Positions 1 to 12,934 of a stretch of DNA of 64,000 nt are shown in pieces (within the stretch, counting starts at the first letter, position 1; every line of letters begins with the position of its first letter). The translations under genes were made by a program, and so were the position numbers. The notes under the pieces were generated by a model. That model was given only the letters and a program-made list of their open reading frames with translations, was not told the DNA's origin and did not search any database. This DNA comes from Mercenaria mercenaria. Its lineage: Eukaryota; Mollusca; Bivalvia; Venerida; Veneridae. Location: contig NC_069367.1 in assembly GCF_021730395.1 (NCBI RefSeq), positions 16,056,501 to 16,120,500 of the forward strand. Direction: 5' to 3'.

Positions 1-433
1 AACCAGTATCTTTATCCAGAATCTTTTCAGGACACGAGTTGAGAATTGTAAGGGACTCGGGATTCTTACTCATACACAAGCGAGATATGCGGCTTCTATC
101 ATTTATTTTCTGACAATTATGTGCATCTCCATAAATGCCGTAAATGCCGTAAATGCCGATTCTCTACAATAAATTTAAAAACAGATATTCAAACAAACGT
201 ACAAGAAATTTATACAAAACAGCATTCATACAAACATTCAAAAATTACATTTAATAAAAATAATAAATCAATTCTTTACTGCAAAAATGGACGTTTTAAA
301 TAATAACAATATTTACTTAATGATAACAATTATTTCTGAATAAAAAATACAAAACCTTACCAACTTTAGTATCTCAAATAGATTTACTTTAACAAAGTAA
401 ATTTCATCCAAGCTCCTTAACTCACGTTTAAAC

Positions 434-900
434 TATAGGTCAGAGACCACCAATTCAAAAAAGTACAGGGGACTTACTGGGAATGAGGTAAGTGTATACC
501 TGGGAATAAGGTAACGTCTGTGCGTTCTGATTGGTCAGTTATGTAAACAAACCCAGGAAGTGATTATTTTTTCAAAATTGATATTTTTTCACTGCATTTA
601 CAGTATTTTATTATACATTTGACAAAATTTGCTACATTTTATGTGTATTGAAAAAACGTTTTATCAAACGAATTTCTCCCGCCATGTCAATGATGTAAAC
701 AGGGGGTCATCTCATTCACACGAAAATTACTTAAATAAAGTATCACTCTTCATATGTTTTTCGTCCGATATTTTGGTAGAACTAAGATAGTTCTTGAATA
801 CTTGTAATTAGATATACATGTTTCGATGTATGGAAAGCCGTACACGCCATAATGTTACAATGTAAGTCTATGGGAAAACAATTGGTGGTCTCTAACCTAT
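434..900. mobile_element. MITE with 22 bp terminal inverted repeats
   Basis: ATAGGTCAGAGACCACCAAT at the left end is matched in inverse orientation by ATTGGTGGTCTCTAACCTAT at the right, with TA on both outer sides. About 467 bases, no coding capacity. TA target use suggests a Tc1/mariner-type source. Confidence 0.7.
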
Positions 901-1033
901 AACAAAACTAACGGGCGGAAACGACGTCAGACGTATACTGGACGTCACGTACAAATTGACGCCAAACGTCACATTTAGCGCCATGAATAAAACAATAGAT
1001 AAAATTTAATATTCAGAACGTTAGGTTCTTACA

Positions 1034-1175
1034 CCACACATCTATCTGCGCCATACATATCATCTATCTGTACCTCACATCTACATGTACCACACATCTA
1101 TCTGTGCCATACATTTATCTGTGCCACACATCTATCTGTGCCATACATCTACCTGTACCACACATCTTTCCGTTC
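1034..1175. repeat. Short tandem repeat, about 20-25 bp unit
   Basis: Variants of CACACATCTATCTGTGCCAT repeat about seven times with drift. Confidence 0.75.
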
Positions 1176-1363
1176 ATCTTTAAATTTGGTGAATCACTTT
1201 ACACAATATCAAAATAAGGTTTGTTTATTTATTTTACCTAAGTCATTATAATGTCCGTAAGTATTGACCTGGCACTCATTAATCTTCGCCAATATTTTCG
1301 TGTGTTATATCTCAAATATCTCAATTTATTAATTTAAAGATAATCGATATAATATACTTACGG

Positions 1364-1430
1364 TACGTCGGTGTAGTGGTAAGCTCTCCGACTATGATGC
1401 ACGTTACCATGGGTTCGAATAGAGTTCAGA
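1364..1430 (+). repeat. tRNA-like SINE head
   Basis: An A-box-like TGTAGTGGTAAG and a B-box-like GGTTCGAAT are 40 bases apart, as in tRNA-derived SINEs. The arms do not fold into a full tRNA, so it is not annotated as a tRNA gene. Confidence 0.5.
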
Positions 1431-1937
1431 TCAATTTTTTACTTCAGTGTTATGTAATATTACTCATTGAAACACTTATGAAACATCTCATTTTTCTCTT
1501 GAACTGAAACCAATTCCCTGAAATGTCGGTTGAATGAACGAACACTTGTCAACACCTGAAGATTAACGCAACATTATAAAACAGTTTACTGACATGTACA
1601 TAGCGGGATATGTACTAAATGAACGATAAATGACAAGTCCCATCTCTTTACTTAGGTTTATAGATGAAATAAGACAATGTGATTAATTTCTTAACATTTT
1701 ATTGAATTAATGTAGTAATATGTAAATAAATCAGTGTATTTAGTTAAATTTCAATCACAGAGACAGATATTCATCTATATTCTTAAAACTATGCTGAAAA
1801 GTGATTGACTGAATAAGTTGGCAGATAAAGTTGTGAAAACACATTTATTCAGGAAGGGTCTAAATTGTCGACCTGAAAACTTGTAGTATAGCTGTATATT
1901 ACCTGTTTTATAAGCCGTGAATGATTTTCATGAAGTT

Positions 1938-1996
1938 TTTGTGGGCGAAAAAAGTAGGTCACCACAACCTAGTGACCCATTTTTCTCCCACATGAA
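1938..1996. repeat. Short imperfect hairpin
   Basis: GTGGGCGAAAAAAGTAGGTC pairs with the inverse of GACCCATTTTTCTCCCAC across a nine-base loop. Confidence 0.55.
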
Positions 1997-2012
1997 GTTC
2001 GTGGAAGTCTTT

Positions 2013-2222
2013 GTGATAGATAGATAGATAGATTTATTCGTGTAAATATATACATCACATTGACACAATTATCACATACATTGAATTTAAACAGCACATA
2101 ATATATTAACACAGCTTTGATATCACAGATATTATTGGTGACTAGTGCACAATTATGACATATATAAAAACACAGGATAACCTGTAAAAGCCTTGCGGCT
2201 TATTTCCAACAGGGTCCTTGTG
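2013..2222 (-). mobile_element. 3' tail of a retroposon ending in (TCTA)n
   Basis: Read on the minus strand, a GC-balanced tail with AATAAGCCGCAAGGCTTTTA runs to AATAAATCTATCTATC. This looks like a LINE or SINE 3' end with a simple-repeat terminus. No coding part is present. Confidence 0.5.
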
Positions 2223-3749
2223 ATAATACTGTTGTTATAATATAGCTATACTCCCGTATGACAGGTGGACAATTCAGGTCCTCCATGAATTAATATGTTT
2301 TCAGAACTTCATCTGGAAACTTAATAAGCTCTTTTCAGTAAAGTTTTAAAAAAAACACGGATAAACAATTATCTTTCCTTATAGAAACAAAACGTCGTCT
2401 AAACTCGGCGTAATACATCAAATAATGTACATACTGCTATATTCATTCAATAAAATGTTTACACGTTAAACACATTGGCTTGGCCTAATATATATTACTG
2501 TCAACTTGTAACTGGATAGGCTGGATACTTCAATTTTTCTTCTTTTTATCATGAAACCATCACGGAAACACAAAAGAATACTATCATAAGAATACAGATA
2601 TTCTGTAGTGCGTCTTCAAGTTCACTCAACCATAAAATACTGTATAGACAATCAATTAGCACAATCTGATTAATGTCGATGTTTAATGCCAATCAGTTTG
2701 TACTTGTGACTGATTATGGAACGCCGGTGTAGAATACAGGTGTAGCGTGAAATCCGTCATCCCGTGAGATCCTTCAGACATCCGGTTCCGGCTGATCGAT
2801 TTCACGATAGGGTCATGAGAAATGTGAGACATTTATGTGAATCGCTAGATTAAACAGTCTCTGCAAACAATGTTTGTGTGTAGAAAGTTTGAAATATGAA
2901 TAAATAAAAACAACATTTATAACTAATAGTATGTATGAAAAAAATCAGATTTTGTATTTGTCACCCAGAATAAAACTAAGATAAATTACCTATGCTAGCA
3001 ATGACAATTTTATACATATTCTTTCACCCAGAACAAGAGATAAATTACGTATGCGAGTCTAGCGAGCGAGAAAAATGCATTTTTTTTTCACCCAGAACAA
3101 AGACAAATTACCTATGCTCCGGTGATTTTAGTGGGGGAACGTTCCGGGTGCGCCCCCGCCCCTGGATCCGCCCTTGTTTGTCAAGATTTTCGAAATGTTA
3201 TAGATCTTCTATTTAATTATAAATTAATTAATTTCTTAAACCTTTGCTAAGGATTTTATTCAATATTTCCAGCAATATAACTTTAGATATAAAATCTTCT
3301 TAGCCGCAAAATGTTTCGTCTCTTATTTTTGGGAAAAGTGCAGTAAGTGATTATATGTAACTTTGAATACCTGTCAAAAAAAACACGTATATAGATCAAA
3401 TATCTGACATGGGAGAAGTTAATAGACAAATATGTAGAAGTACATCATTAGCGGCTAGATTCATAACGTGGGCTGTGCAACAAGAATGCCGGGTACAGTG
3501 GAACTCCCAACACTACAGCAACACCTTCAATCAAACTGGTTGATCTTCTTGTTCAAATCAATTGAGGGTCTGGTGTCAGCAGACTCAGCACTACCTTCAT
3601 CGGAATACCTGCACCCAACGAAATTGAGCAAATCAAGTCAGGAAATACATAGAGAAGTTCTTCTTATATGGTCTCAAATGGTTAAAAATCACACTGAGCA
3701 GTTAAGAAACACTTTCTTTGTAAAAATGCACCACGAGTGGAATATAATT

Positions 3750-3984
3750 GAGCCGTGCCATGAGAAAACCAACGTGGTGGGTTTGCGACCAGCATGGATC
3801 CTGACCAGCCTGCGCATCTGCGCAGTCTGGTCAGGATCCATGCTGTTCGCTTACAGTTTCTCCAATTCCAATAGGCTTTAAAAGCGAACAGCATGGATCC
3901 TGACCAGACTGCACGGAAGCGCAGGCTGGTATGGATCCATGCTGGTCGCAAACCCACTATGTTGGTTTTCTCATGGCACGGCTC
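3750..3984. mobile_element. Palindromic MITE with long inverted repeats
   Basis: Outer arms GAGCCGTGCCATGAGAAAAC and its inverse frame about 235 bases. A second nested palindrome (GGATCCTGACCAG and its inverse, 3797-3839) lies inside. Flanks are AT-rich (AATATAATT and ATATATATT). A degraded half copy lies at 59930-59995. Recognised as a common bivalve family. Confidence 0.8.
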
Positions 3985-4029
3985 ATATATATTCCCATAC
4001 ACACAACTACACTTTGTATCAACGATCCT

Positions 4030-4672
4030 GACAAGGTATTGAAATATTGCTGCAAGAGTTATGACCCTTGTGTCATAAAATATGAGTGATGATACTAATA
4101 TAAGCTTGAATCAAATCCATTTAATATAGTTACTGAAATAGATTAGTAATAACTGAAATAGAGTAAATATGCATCGGAATTTTAACCTGAAATTTTAAGT
4201 GAAATTCATGCAATATTGGTAACTGAGTTATGGACCTTGAGTCATATGATGTGGTTGATAAAATGGAACAAATGTTTTAAGTGTGAATCAAATCCATTTA
4301 GTAATAACTGAGATAGAGTGAAAGTGCATCCAAACTTTAACCTGAAATTCTCAGTAAAAAGGGGGATAATTCATGGAATATTGGTGCATGGTATGGCCCT
4401 TTGTCATATGATGTGAGTGATGATGTTGAAAACAATTTTAAGTTTGAATCAAATCCATTTTTTAATAAGTAAGAGTGAAAGTGTACCAAAACTTTTCACC
4501 TGAAATTCTAAGTAAAAGTGGGACATAATTCATGAAATATTGATAAGTAATTACAGACAAAAAGTGAAAGTGCGTCAAAACTTTTAAACAGAGTGCGGAA
4601 GAAAAATCACGCCGATGCCGGGTGAAGTAGGACAGCTCTCGGTACTTCGTATAGTCAAGCTAAATATCATTC
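4030..4672 (+). repeat. GAGCTAAA-end element with about 165 bp internal repeats
   Basis: Three to four units share AAGTTTGAATCAAATCCATT and AACTTTAACCTGAAATTC, followed by a GCCGATGCCGGG segment and a hairpin before AAGCTAAAT. Same family as 51480-52223 and part of 58430-58810. Confidence 0.75.
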
Positions 4673-4791
4673 AAAAGGAACGTTCTTTGCACATGCACAA
4701 CTTGACTTGGTACCTATAATAATTACAAAAAGTTTGATAAATGTTTAGTATATAAGGACCAAGAATTAGTACAAACAAATTGTTTCCCTAT

Positions 4792-4964
4792 ACAGTAAAA
4801 CCTGTCTTAAGCAGCCAAACAAGGGAGTGGGGGAAAGGCTGTTTATAGTAGGTGCTTAATGCAGGTAATTATAGAATGAATGACCATTTTAAGAAATGAG
4901 ACACTGGCTGCTTAAGGCAGGTTGGCTGCTTATTAGAAGTGACCACTAAATCAGTTTTTACTGT
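4792..4964. mobile_element. Short MITE, ACAGTAAAAC inverted ends
   Basis: ACAGTAAAACCTGTCTTAAG on the left and an inverse TTTTTACTGT end on the right, with an internal GGCTGCTTAAGGCAGGTTGG forming a second pairing. Confidence 0.65.
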
Positions 4965-5001
4965 CCTTATAACGGAAAACAATTATAACGGGTCATATCT
5001 A

Positions 5002-6160
5002 TTAAACAAGAGGGTCATGATGACCCTGAATCGCTCACCAGAGTAGTATGAGCCACATGTTTAAAATGTCAAACTGATGTTAAAATATTAGAAAATAGGT
5101 CAGTAGGTCACATTCATGGTCTCTGAAAGTCAGTTTTAAGATCGGTGTGCAAAACAGTACATGTCATCCAAATTTCAAGGCTGTATCTTAAAAACAAGAA
5201 AGTAGGTCAGTAGGTCAAGGTCACAGTTAAGTGATCCCTAACCGCTTGGGGCCATGAGGTAATTATAATTAAAGAATCTAGGAAATATGATCTGATAATT
5301 TTTGAAGTATTTAATTTATTCCTATATAACGCATAAAACAAGTGACCCCAAGGTGGGGCCTCTTTTCACCCCAGGAGCATAACTTGAACAATCTTGTTAG
5401 AGATCCACTAGGCAATGCAACATACCAAATATCAAAAGCCTAAGCCTTGCAGTTTCTGCCAAGAAGATTTTAAGATTTTTAAAGATTTTTCCTATATAAG
5501 TCTATGTTAAATTTGGGACTCCCTGGGCAGGACCTCTTTTCACCCAGGGGTATAACTTGAACAATTTTGGAAGAAGACCACAAGGCAATGCAACATACCA
5601 AATATCAATAGCCTAAGTCTTGCAGTTTCAGCCAAGAAGTCTTTTCATATATAAGTCTATGCAAAACTTGAGATTCCGCCCCCCCCCCCCCCCCCCCCCC
5701 CCCCCCGACAGGGCCTCACCCCAGGGTTATAATTTGAACAATTATGATAGAGGACCACAAGTCAATGCAACATACCAAATATCTAAGGCCTAGTTCCTGT
5801 GTTTTTAGACAAGAAGATTTTTAAAGTTTTTTCCTATATAAGTCTATGTAAAACTTGTGACCCCCAGGGCAGGGCTTCTTTTCACCCTGGGGGCATAATT
5901 TGAACAATCTTCACAGAGGACCAGTAGATGATGTCACAAGCCAAATATCAAGGCTCTACACCTTTTGGTTTTGGACAAGATTTTTAAAGATTTTCAGAAA
6001 CCAGAGTTCTGCCTGGAATTCAATTCTTTGAACAATTCTGAAAGGGGGCCACCCAAGGGTCATTCCTGTGAAGTTTGGTGTAATTCTGCCCAGTGGTTTT
6101 CAAGAAGATCTTTTTAGAAAATGTTGACAGACGACTGACAACGCACATTGAGAGGTCACT
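5002..6160 (+). repeat. AACAAGAG element with about 170 bp internal repeats
   Basis: It starts with AACAAGAGGGTCATGATGAC (a hairpin GGGTCATGATGACCC). Four units share TCCTATATAAGTCTATG, CAATGCAACATACCAAATAT and GCCAAGAAGATTTT. A C-run (5679-5706) interrupts one unit. Confidence 0.75.
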
Positions 6161-6184
6161 ATTTGATAAACAACATTGTGTCTG

Positions 6185-6352
6185 AAATCAAGTCCTCCAC
6201 CTCTGATTCATGTGGGGAAGTTAGCAGTTACTTGCAGAGAACAGGTTTGTACTGGTATAGAATCCAGGAACACTGGTTAGGTTAACTGCCCACTGTTACA
6301 TGACTGAAATACTGTTGAAAAACGGCGTTAAACCCAAAACAAACAAAGAAAC
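6185..6352 (-). repeat. SINE-like fragment (TTTAACGCC family), minus
   Basis: The inverse of the family at 13883-14035: GGCGTTAAACCCAAAACAAA with GAATCCAGGAACACTGGTTA upstream. No tRNA head is evident in this copy. Confidence 0.6.
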
Positions 6353-8106
6353 AAACAAGAGGGCCATGATGGCCCTATATCGCTCACATGTTATCATTGC
6401 ACTTGAGGACAAGAAGGTTCTCAGAAAAAATATCTAAGTCCAAAGGACAGGAACAACAAAGGGAAGAAATTTAACCAAAAAGAAAAAAAAAAATCTTACT
6501 AGGTATAGATATGTCAAAATACACCTCAAAATTGGAGGTACCATCCATGTTGTACCACAGAAAAGTGGTCTCGGTTTTTCCCTACGGCCAATAATAAAAA
6601 AGTTACTAAAAATAAGCTATTTATAGTAACGTAAAAGGGAAGTAATTAAAAAAAAATATTGTAAGTGAACAAAAGAAGGATCTGCCAAATAAATCTGTTG
6701 ACATAAATGAAATTTCAGATCAGTATCTTTATTAGTTATGAAGATATACCAATTTTAAGTTGAAATAAAGGGAGGTAATTTGACATAAATCAGTCCATAG
6801 TTATCTACCCTGATTGTCTCAGTCCAACTAATAACAATAATGAAATTTCAAATAAGTCCTATAAGTACTTACTGATATAAATCCATTTTGATTACAATCA
6901 GGGGAGGTAATCAGATATAAAATAACTCTGGAACCTACGATTGGATCTGATTTGTCATGGAATCCAAGATTTATTGTTGTTGAAGATATTTTGGAAGTTT
7001 GTATCAAATAAAACCATAAATGAAGACTCTATATGGCTGCAAAAGCCAAAATAGCAAATTTCGGAGCAAATTTTGGACCATTAAGGGGCCATAAGTCTGG
7101 AAATCATGATGGAATCTGGCCAGTTGAAGAAAGGAACCAAGATCTTCTGGTGATACAAGTTGTGTGCAAGTTTGGTTAAAATCAAATCATAAATGAAGCT
7201 GCTATTGTGCAGACAAGGTCAAAATAGCTAATTTTGACCCTTTCAGGGGCCATAACTCTGGAACCCATTATGGGATCAGGCCGGTTCAAGAAAGGAACCA
7301 AAATCTTATGGTGACACAAGTTTTGTGCAAGTTTGATTGAATTCAAATCATAAATGAAGCTGCTATTGTGCAGACAAGGTCAAAATAGCTAATTCTGGCC
7401 TTTTCAGGGGCCATCACTCTGGAACCCATAATGGAATCTCGCCAGTCCAACAAAGAAACCAACATCTTATGTGATACAAATTGTGTGCACGTTTGGTTAA
7501 AATAAAATCATAAATAAAGCTGCTATTGTGCAAACAAGGTCAAAAAAGCTAATTCTTGCCCTTTCAGGGGCCATAACTCTGGAACCCATAACGAAATCTG
7601 CCCAGTTCAAGAAAGGAATCAAGATCTTATGGTGATACAAGTTGTGTGCCAGTTTGGTAAAAATCAAATCATAAATAAAGCTGCTATTGTGCAGACAAGG
7701 TCAAAATAGCTAATTTTGGCCCTTTCAGGGGCCATAACTCTGGAACCCATACTGGGATCTGGCCAGTTCAAGAAAGGAACCGTGATCTTATGTTGATACA
7801 AGTTGTGTGCAAGTTTGGTTAAAATAAAATCATAAATGAAACCACTATCGTGCAGACAAGAAATTATTGACGCACAAAAATAGCAAATTCTGGCCATTTA
7901 AGGGGCAATAACACTAGCATCCATGACGGGATCTGGCCAGTTTTCGAAAGGAACTGAGATATCATGCCAATACAAGTTTTGTACAAGTCTGATCAAAATT
8001 GCTTGCAAAATGTGGTCTCTATCTTGTTCACAAGAAATTGTGGACGGACGGACAGACGGACGAAGGGTGATCACAAAAGCTCACCCTGTCAGGTGAGCTA
8101 ACAAAA
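6353..8106 (+). repeat. AACAAGAG element, large copy with about 160 bp tandem units
   Basis: The 5' end is AACAAGAGGGCCATGATGGC (hairpin) and the 3' end is GACGGACGGACAGACGGACG, then CTCACC...GGTGAGCTAA (hairpin). At least six tandem units between 7075 and 8030 share GGGGCCATAACTCTGGAACC, AAGAAAGGAACCAAGATCTT and AAGCTGCTATTGTGCAGACA. Open frames inside are repeat-derived. Confidence 0.82.
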
Positions 8107-9400
8107 GCTCACCAGGAGCCTTTGGCTCAGGTAAGCTAAACATTTAACCTGCCCTGCACATGCACAACTATGCTTGGTACAGATAATAATGACAAGATTT
8201 AATCCATCTATACTAATAGCTCATTCTGACTTTCAGTTCAGGTAAGCTTAAAAAGATGCAGGAGCAGTAACTATTGTCTGACTGAGCAGATATTCCTTTA
8301 ACAGCATGCAGCTATGAAAAATTATAAACACATTAAATACCAACTGGGGTCTGATTACCCATCTGTTAAATTTAACTTTGTAAAGACAATGCAAAAGGTA
8401 AAGTTAGAACCCTCAAACTTCATCTTTCTCTTTTTCCAAACATTTTAAGCATTTTTTGAGAGGACTTTTATAACAAAAAATAAAGTATAATAGTAATAAA
8501 CAGAATTTTATTTCCTTTTCTTTCATGATAACATATTGTTTAGAGATAGAAATGTATATAACATTACTTACATTTTCTTTTGTGTGATGTAGCACTTAAC
8601 ATGCTTAAACGAGACAGTATTCAGATCTTTTTATCAAGTTACTACATTTTATATATATCTAAAGAAAACACATATACATGGGGGTATTATAGGACATATC
8701 AATAAACACTATAACTGCCTTATACAAAAGCAGCAACAAATAATGTTTTAACAGCGGCATAAAACCAATTGCCAATATAAAATTTTCCACTTCCACTTAT
8801 ACACAGTAACGATCTAAAGTAATATTATATACAACTAAAACCAAGTATATCAATGTACATGTGAAGTTTGTTGTCATTCTTCTCATATTTACATTTTGTT
8901 TTGAAAACCTGTAAAAGAATAACAAGGTGTCCATTTACGTAATTTCAGAGATTGGCTCAATGTGTGGCATAAATGGAAATGATTTCTAAAAGGGAAGTGG
9001 TTTCTCAATGTCTGGTAACAAAAAAGCACAACAGACATTAAAAGTTCTGACAAATTCACTTGTATAGTCTGACAAATGACAAAAACAATCTAATTGGTGT
9101 ATGGGGAAAATATTTTTACACAAATTTGGCCAGTGGATACTAGTACTACTATATCTGAGATAACATTCCTTTCAATTTTTAGGTACACATATATAAAGTC
9201 AACCACATCCTACTTTAATAAAGTTAGGGATTTTTATTTTTAAAATCATTAACAGAAAAAGATGAGTTGGTGCACATGCACAAACTGTTTCAAATACAAA
9301 GTCAAACAGTAGTTGTAGTAGGACAGCAACACTCAACACCCTTGTCACTAAAGGCATATGAAAGGCAAATAAGAGTGCCCAAATGTCTGACACAAAACAT
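8107..9400. other. Non-coding stretch, nothing recognised
   Basis: AT-rich sequence. Short open frames on both strands have no coding character or splice support. Confidence 0.5.
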
Positions 9401-9404
9401 GCCT

Positions 9405-9570
9405 GTTCAAAATATCAGTATCATAAATTTATTTGGGTTTTACGGCGCAACACAGTGTAGGTTATATGGTGCCAAACAGGACTACAAATTCTTTTATTAC
9501 ACAGATTGTCCCAGAACCACATGTCAGGTCATCACTGCAGAAAAATGTGTGAACTTTCAGTCTATTCCCA
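9405..9570 (+). repeat. SINE-like fragment (TTTACGGCGCAAC family)
   Basis: TTTGGGTTTTACGGCGCAAC and a following GGTTATATGGTGCC resemble the 45965-46145 repeat (TTTAACGTCGCACC, GTCATATGGCGAC), but are degraded. Confidence 0.4.
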
Positions 9571-9639
9571 TATGCCCATGCTAAGCTTGTATACAAAAAT
9601 TTGACCCAACAATGTGAAGATTTCATCCACCTGATTAGT

Positions 9640-11024
9640 TGGTACTGAAATACCAGCTTAGATAAAAAAAATTAATCTAAATGGGATGCTGTAACTCAAT
9701 AAAATCATAAAATCTTATGTTGATACTAGTGTGTAAGTATGGTTGAAATCAGATCATATATGAAACCACTTCCGTTCAGACAATAGCGAAAAAAGACATT
9801 ATTCCCTTTCAAGGGCTGGATCCTATGGTGAGATATGGCTGGATCATGAAAGGAAACAAGATCGTATTGTGATACAAGTTGTGTGTGAGTTTATATAAAA
9901 TCAAATCATAAGTGAAACCACTATCATGCAAAGAAGAAATTGTTGCCAGACAGATATTAAGAGTTTAAAAAAGCTCAACCTTGAGGTTCCTATATACAAC
10001 CAACTACGTGTGTTCATATGCAGTTGAAAGCACTACTTTCTAACCATGTTAATATATACATGTATAACATCTATTTGGGCAATTGTTCTATCAGTCTTTC
10101 ATGTAACATTTAAAGCCTCATTTAACTTTAAATAGGTTTGCAAAATACTTGATTTCAATCAAATTAATTGCGTCTTTTTTTTTAATAAAGTGCTCCTTTA
10201 ATACTTTATTAATCTCGATACACAGTTTTCAGTGCTTGTGACTCTGAACAAGAGTTTTGCCAAAAAAAATATTCTAAAACTTTAACCAAAAATTCTAAGT
10301 TCACATGGGGCATAACTCAAAATTCAATCAAAGTTATCGAACATTGTTGGTGCAGACTCTGAAATAACATAAAGTTTCCAGTCAAAAGCTTTGATAGTTA
10401 CAAAGATATTTGACTTTCTCAAAAACTTGAACCAAATAAAATCTAAGTTTAAAGGGGGCATAACTCTGCCAAGTTTATAATCTGTGTTTTATAGTTTGTT
10501 TCTTCTGTTGTAGACTTTTATAGTAAATAAAAAAAATTATTTCATTTTGACAGCTTTGATAGTAAAACTTAAAAGAGAGCTACTGCAAATTTTAAATTTC
10601 ATGTCAACAACTTTGATAGTAAAAGATCTATTGCACTTCATCAAAAAAACTTAAACCCAAAAATTCTACAATAAAAAGAAGCATAACAATGTAAAAATTG
10701 GAGTGGTGAGGATTGTTTCTCCTGGTGTAGACACAAATAGTAAAAAAACATTTTAAGTTTTAAGTAAATAGATTTGGCTATAATAGAGATACATTGAGCT
10801 TTACCAAAAACATTAACCAATAAATGACTTTGAAAAGCAACTGAAAGTTATACTGAAATGACAAATAACACCAGTCCACTGTTGCATGCATGGTTACAGT
10901 TGGTGATATGATATATGCTATAATACATGATGAAAAAAATATCAGAACTTTTAATTCAGGAATGTGTCCAGAAGATTCCTATTGACTGTCATACAATTTG
11001 AAACTTTAATAGTTTCCATCTGAA
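9640..11024. repeat. Degraded copies of the tandem-unit families
   Basis: 9700-9990 resembles the 160 bp units of 6353-8106. 10210-10860 contains three loose units with AACTTTAACCAAAAATTCTA and GGGGCATAACTC. No gene seen apart from the possible poly(A) signal of the ULP1-like gene. Confidence 0.5.
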
Positions 11025-11294
11025 TCACTTGTATAAGGCACAACAAAACACACACATATAACTGGGATCCACTTTTTTTAATTGAGCACATTTCATGCGT
11101 AACCACTTTCCACAACAATCACACTGGATCCATTTTTTATGTGGCCCACTACAAGAGTCTACGAAATCACATGTTTCTTCATTTCTTCTTTTCCCTTCCA
11201 TAAGAAGTCTTTTTGTTACATACTTTCTGTATGTTTCACAATGTGCTTGCCGCATAACCAAAGTTGGTATGTTTTTTATGATGGCCTCAGCATT
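11025..11294 (-). CDS. ULP1-like gene exon E (terminal, PHD-like finger)
   Basis: The exon starts after TTTCTTGCAG and encodes 89 residues ending VFCCALYK with a stop at 11025-11027. Residues 42-85 hold the finger: C-x5-C, then QCDCC, WLRMKC and YMCVFC. PHD fingers have His three residues before the sixth ligand (W-x-H-x-x-C); here it is Arg, encoded CGC, one transition from CAC. An ATTAAA polyadenylation-type signal lies 15-20 bases past the stop (11010-11005). Confidence 0.72.
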   Translation of the reverse strand, partial: NAEAIIKNIPTLVMRQAHCETYRKYVTKRLLMEGKRRNEETCDFVDSCSGPHKKWIQCDCCGKWLRMKCAQLKKVDPSYMCVFCCALYK

Positions 11295-11836
11295 CTGCAA
11301 GAAAAAAAGATATATTGAAGACATTGAGAAATATTCAAAGTAACAGCCATCTCTCATGTGCAAGTGCTGGACAATATGTAAGGAAAGAGCTATCATTCAG
11401 ATTTCTAAATGGAAAAGGGTCATAATTCTAACAAAATGCAGTTTAAAGTTATGGCTCTTACTGTGCTGACGATGATATAAGAGTGTGCAAAATTTAACAC
11501 ATCTGTAGCTGTTATAGATTCTTTTTAGAAAATTTGACCTAAACAAAAATTTTAACCAAGAAACTCTAAGAAGGGTTATATTTATGTCAAACTGAATCAG
11601 AGTTATAGTTCTCAGCCTACGTTGTCACTTATGATGATAAACAATTGAGCAATGTTTCAGAGCTGCAGGTATTGAGAAAGATGGACCCTATACAAGAATT
11701 TTAACAAGACACTACCACGTAGACTTTTTTTTCCAAAATCAGACAAGCTAAAAATTATTGAATTGTCATCATAGACAAAGTTGTACACACAAAGATCCCC
11801 ACAAATGAACTATCCTGATGTCATTTACATACTAGC

Positions 11837-11954
11837 CATTAGGACAAAATTGCCACAGTTGTTACCATCTTCTTGTTTGCTAGAGCAACCACTGACGAAC
11901 TGCCAGTTTTCAAGCTTCTCCACACTAGCTTTGTTTCGGAGACGCATGAAGGAC
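11837..11954 (-). CDS. ULP1-like gene exon D (catalytic Cys)
   Basis: The exon follows TCTATCAACAG and encodes SFMRLRNKASVEKLENWQF and QEDGNNCGNFVLM, with the Gln and Cys of the protease site. In-frame joining to exon E (NAEAII) requires a donor at ATG/GCTAGT, which is a GC donor with a poor consensus. The nearby GT sites at 11832 and 11828 put exon E out of frame. Confidence 0.7.
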
Positions 11955-12472
11955 CTGTTGATAGAGAAAGTAAACAAATGAAAATATCCTGAAGGTATGG
12001 CTAATTTCCTGAAAGTATCAACAAATAATTCAAGCAGGGAATCCTTTACTTGTTGTAAGCTGTGTCTAAAACTTTAATACTCAAGTACATTATTGCACAT
12101 ATCTGAAATCATCAGACACCAAAATATCAGAATACTTAAAAATGTGTACCAACAGTTTTGCAATGTTTTGTTTCAAACTTGTAAAAACTAGAAATAAAAC
12201 TGAAACAAAAAGAAACAATCCGCTTTTTAAATTTTGTTCATTAAAGGAAGATAAGTAAGAAATTTTATAAAAATTGATAAATAAAACATTTACTATAGGA
12301 ATCTCACTTTATGTAATGGGTCTTTTTTTTTCTTTCTTAGAACAGTCTAATATAATATATATAAAAACTGAAAAATGTCAGAAAATATTGCTCAAATGTG
12401 ATTGAACACCTCTAAATGTGTGAACTAATCATTTTTCAAGTTATAAAATCAACATATGAATTTTTAACTTAC

Positions 12473-12618
12473 AGCCAGTGACTGAAGTATTTTTGATGGT
12501 CTCCATGAAGAGAATCATACACCCTTACAATCCTTTCAGACGGTGACACAACCATGAGAATCCAGTGACCATTATCACAAATTGGCAGCAGAATACAACT
12601 GAACATACAGAAAGAGAT
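12473..12618 (-). CDS. ULP1-like gene exon C (catalytic His and Asp)
   Basis: The exon lies between a T-rich acceptor (TTTTTTTCAG) and CT/GTAAGT, and encodes ILLPICDNGHWILMVVSP and RIVRVYDSLHGDHQKYFSHW. The HW dipeptide and the downstream YDSL are the hallmark His and Asp of the C48 catalytic site. Confidence 0.78.
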
Positions 12619-12934
12619 CTGAAAAAAATGAGGGAAAAAGTAAGATATTATATAAATTTTATCACTACAGCTGAAATGTGTAACTAATAAATATTGTGAT
12701 CAGTACAAGAAAACCAGATAAAAGCAACTTGCTAAGACCAAGAAATTGATTCCATTGTATGAGTCTGCTGTATATTCAAGACCTTACTCATTTGAATTAC
12801 AGTATTATATAAAGCATGTAAGTAGCACGTCCTCATGAACTGTTTAAATCTATTTCCAAGAGGCAATCCCTGTTCTTCCCAATGACCTTACTTATTTTTA
12901 ATGTTTAAAAGTTTATCATGCTAGTTTGTTCTGC

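Noticed and set aside
1364-1430. Functional tRNA gene
   Set aside because: A and B boxes are present but the acceptor and anticodon stems do not pair, so it was called a SINE head.
3468-4002. Open frames of 137 and 106 codons over the palindromic MITE
   Set aside because: Both run through the inverted arms of the element at 3750-3984, and the same peptide (EPCHEKTN) appears on both strands because the arms are inverse copies.
7664-7897. Minus frame of 77 codons
   Set aside because: Falls entirely within the 160 bp tandem units of the 6353-8106 element.
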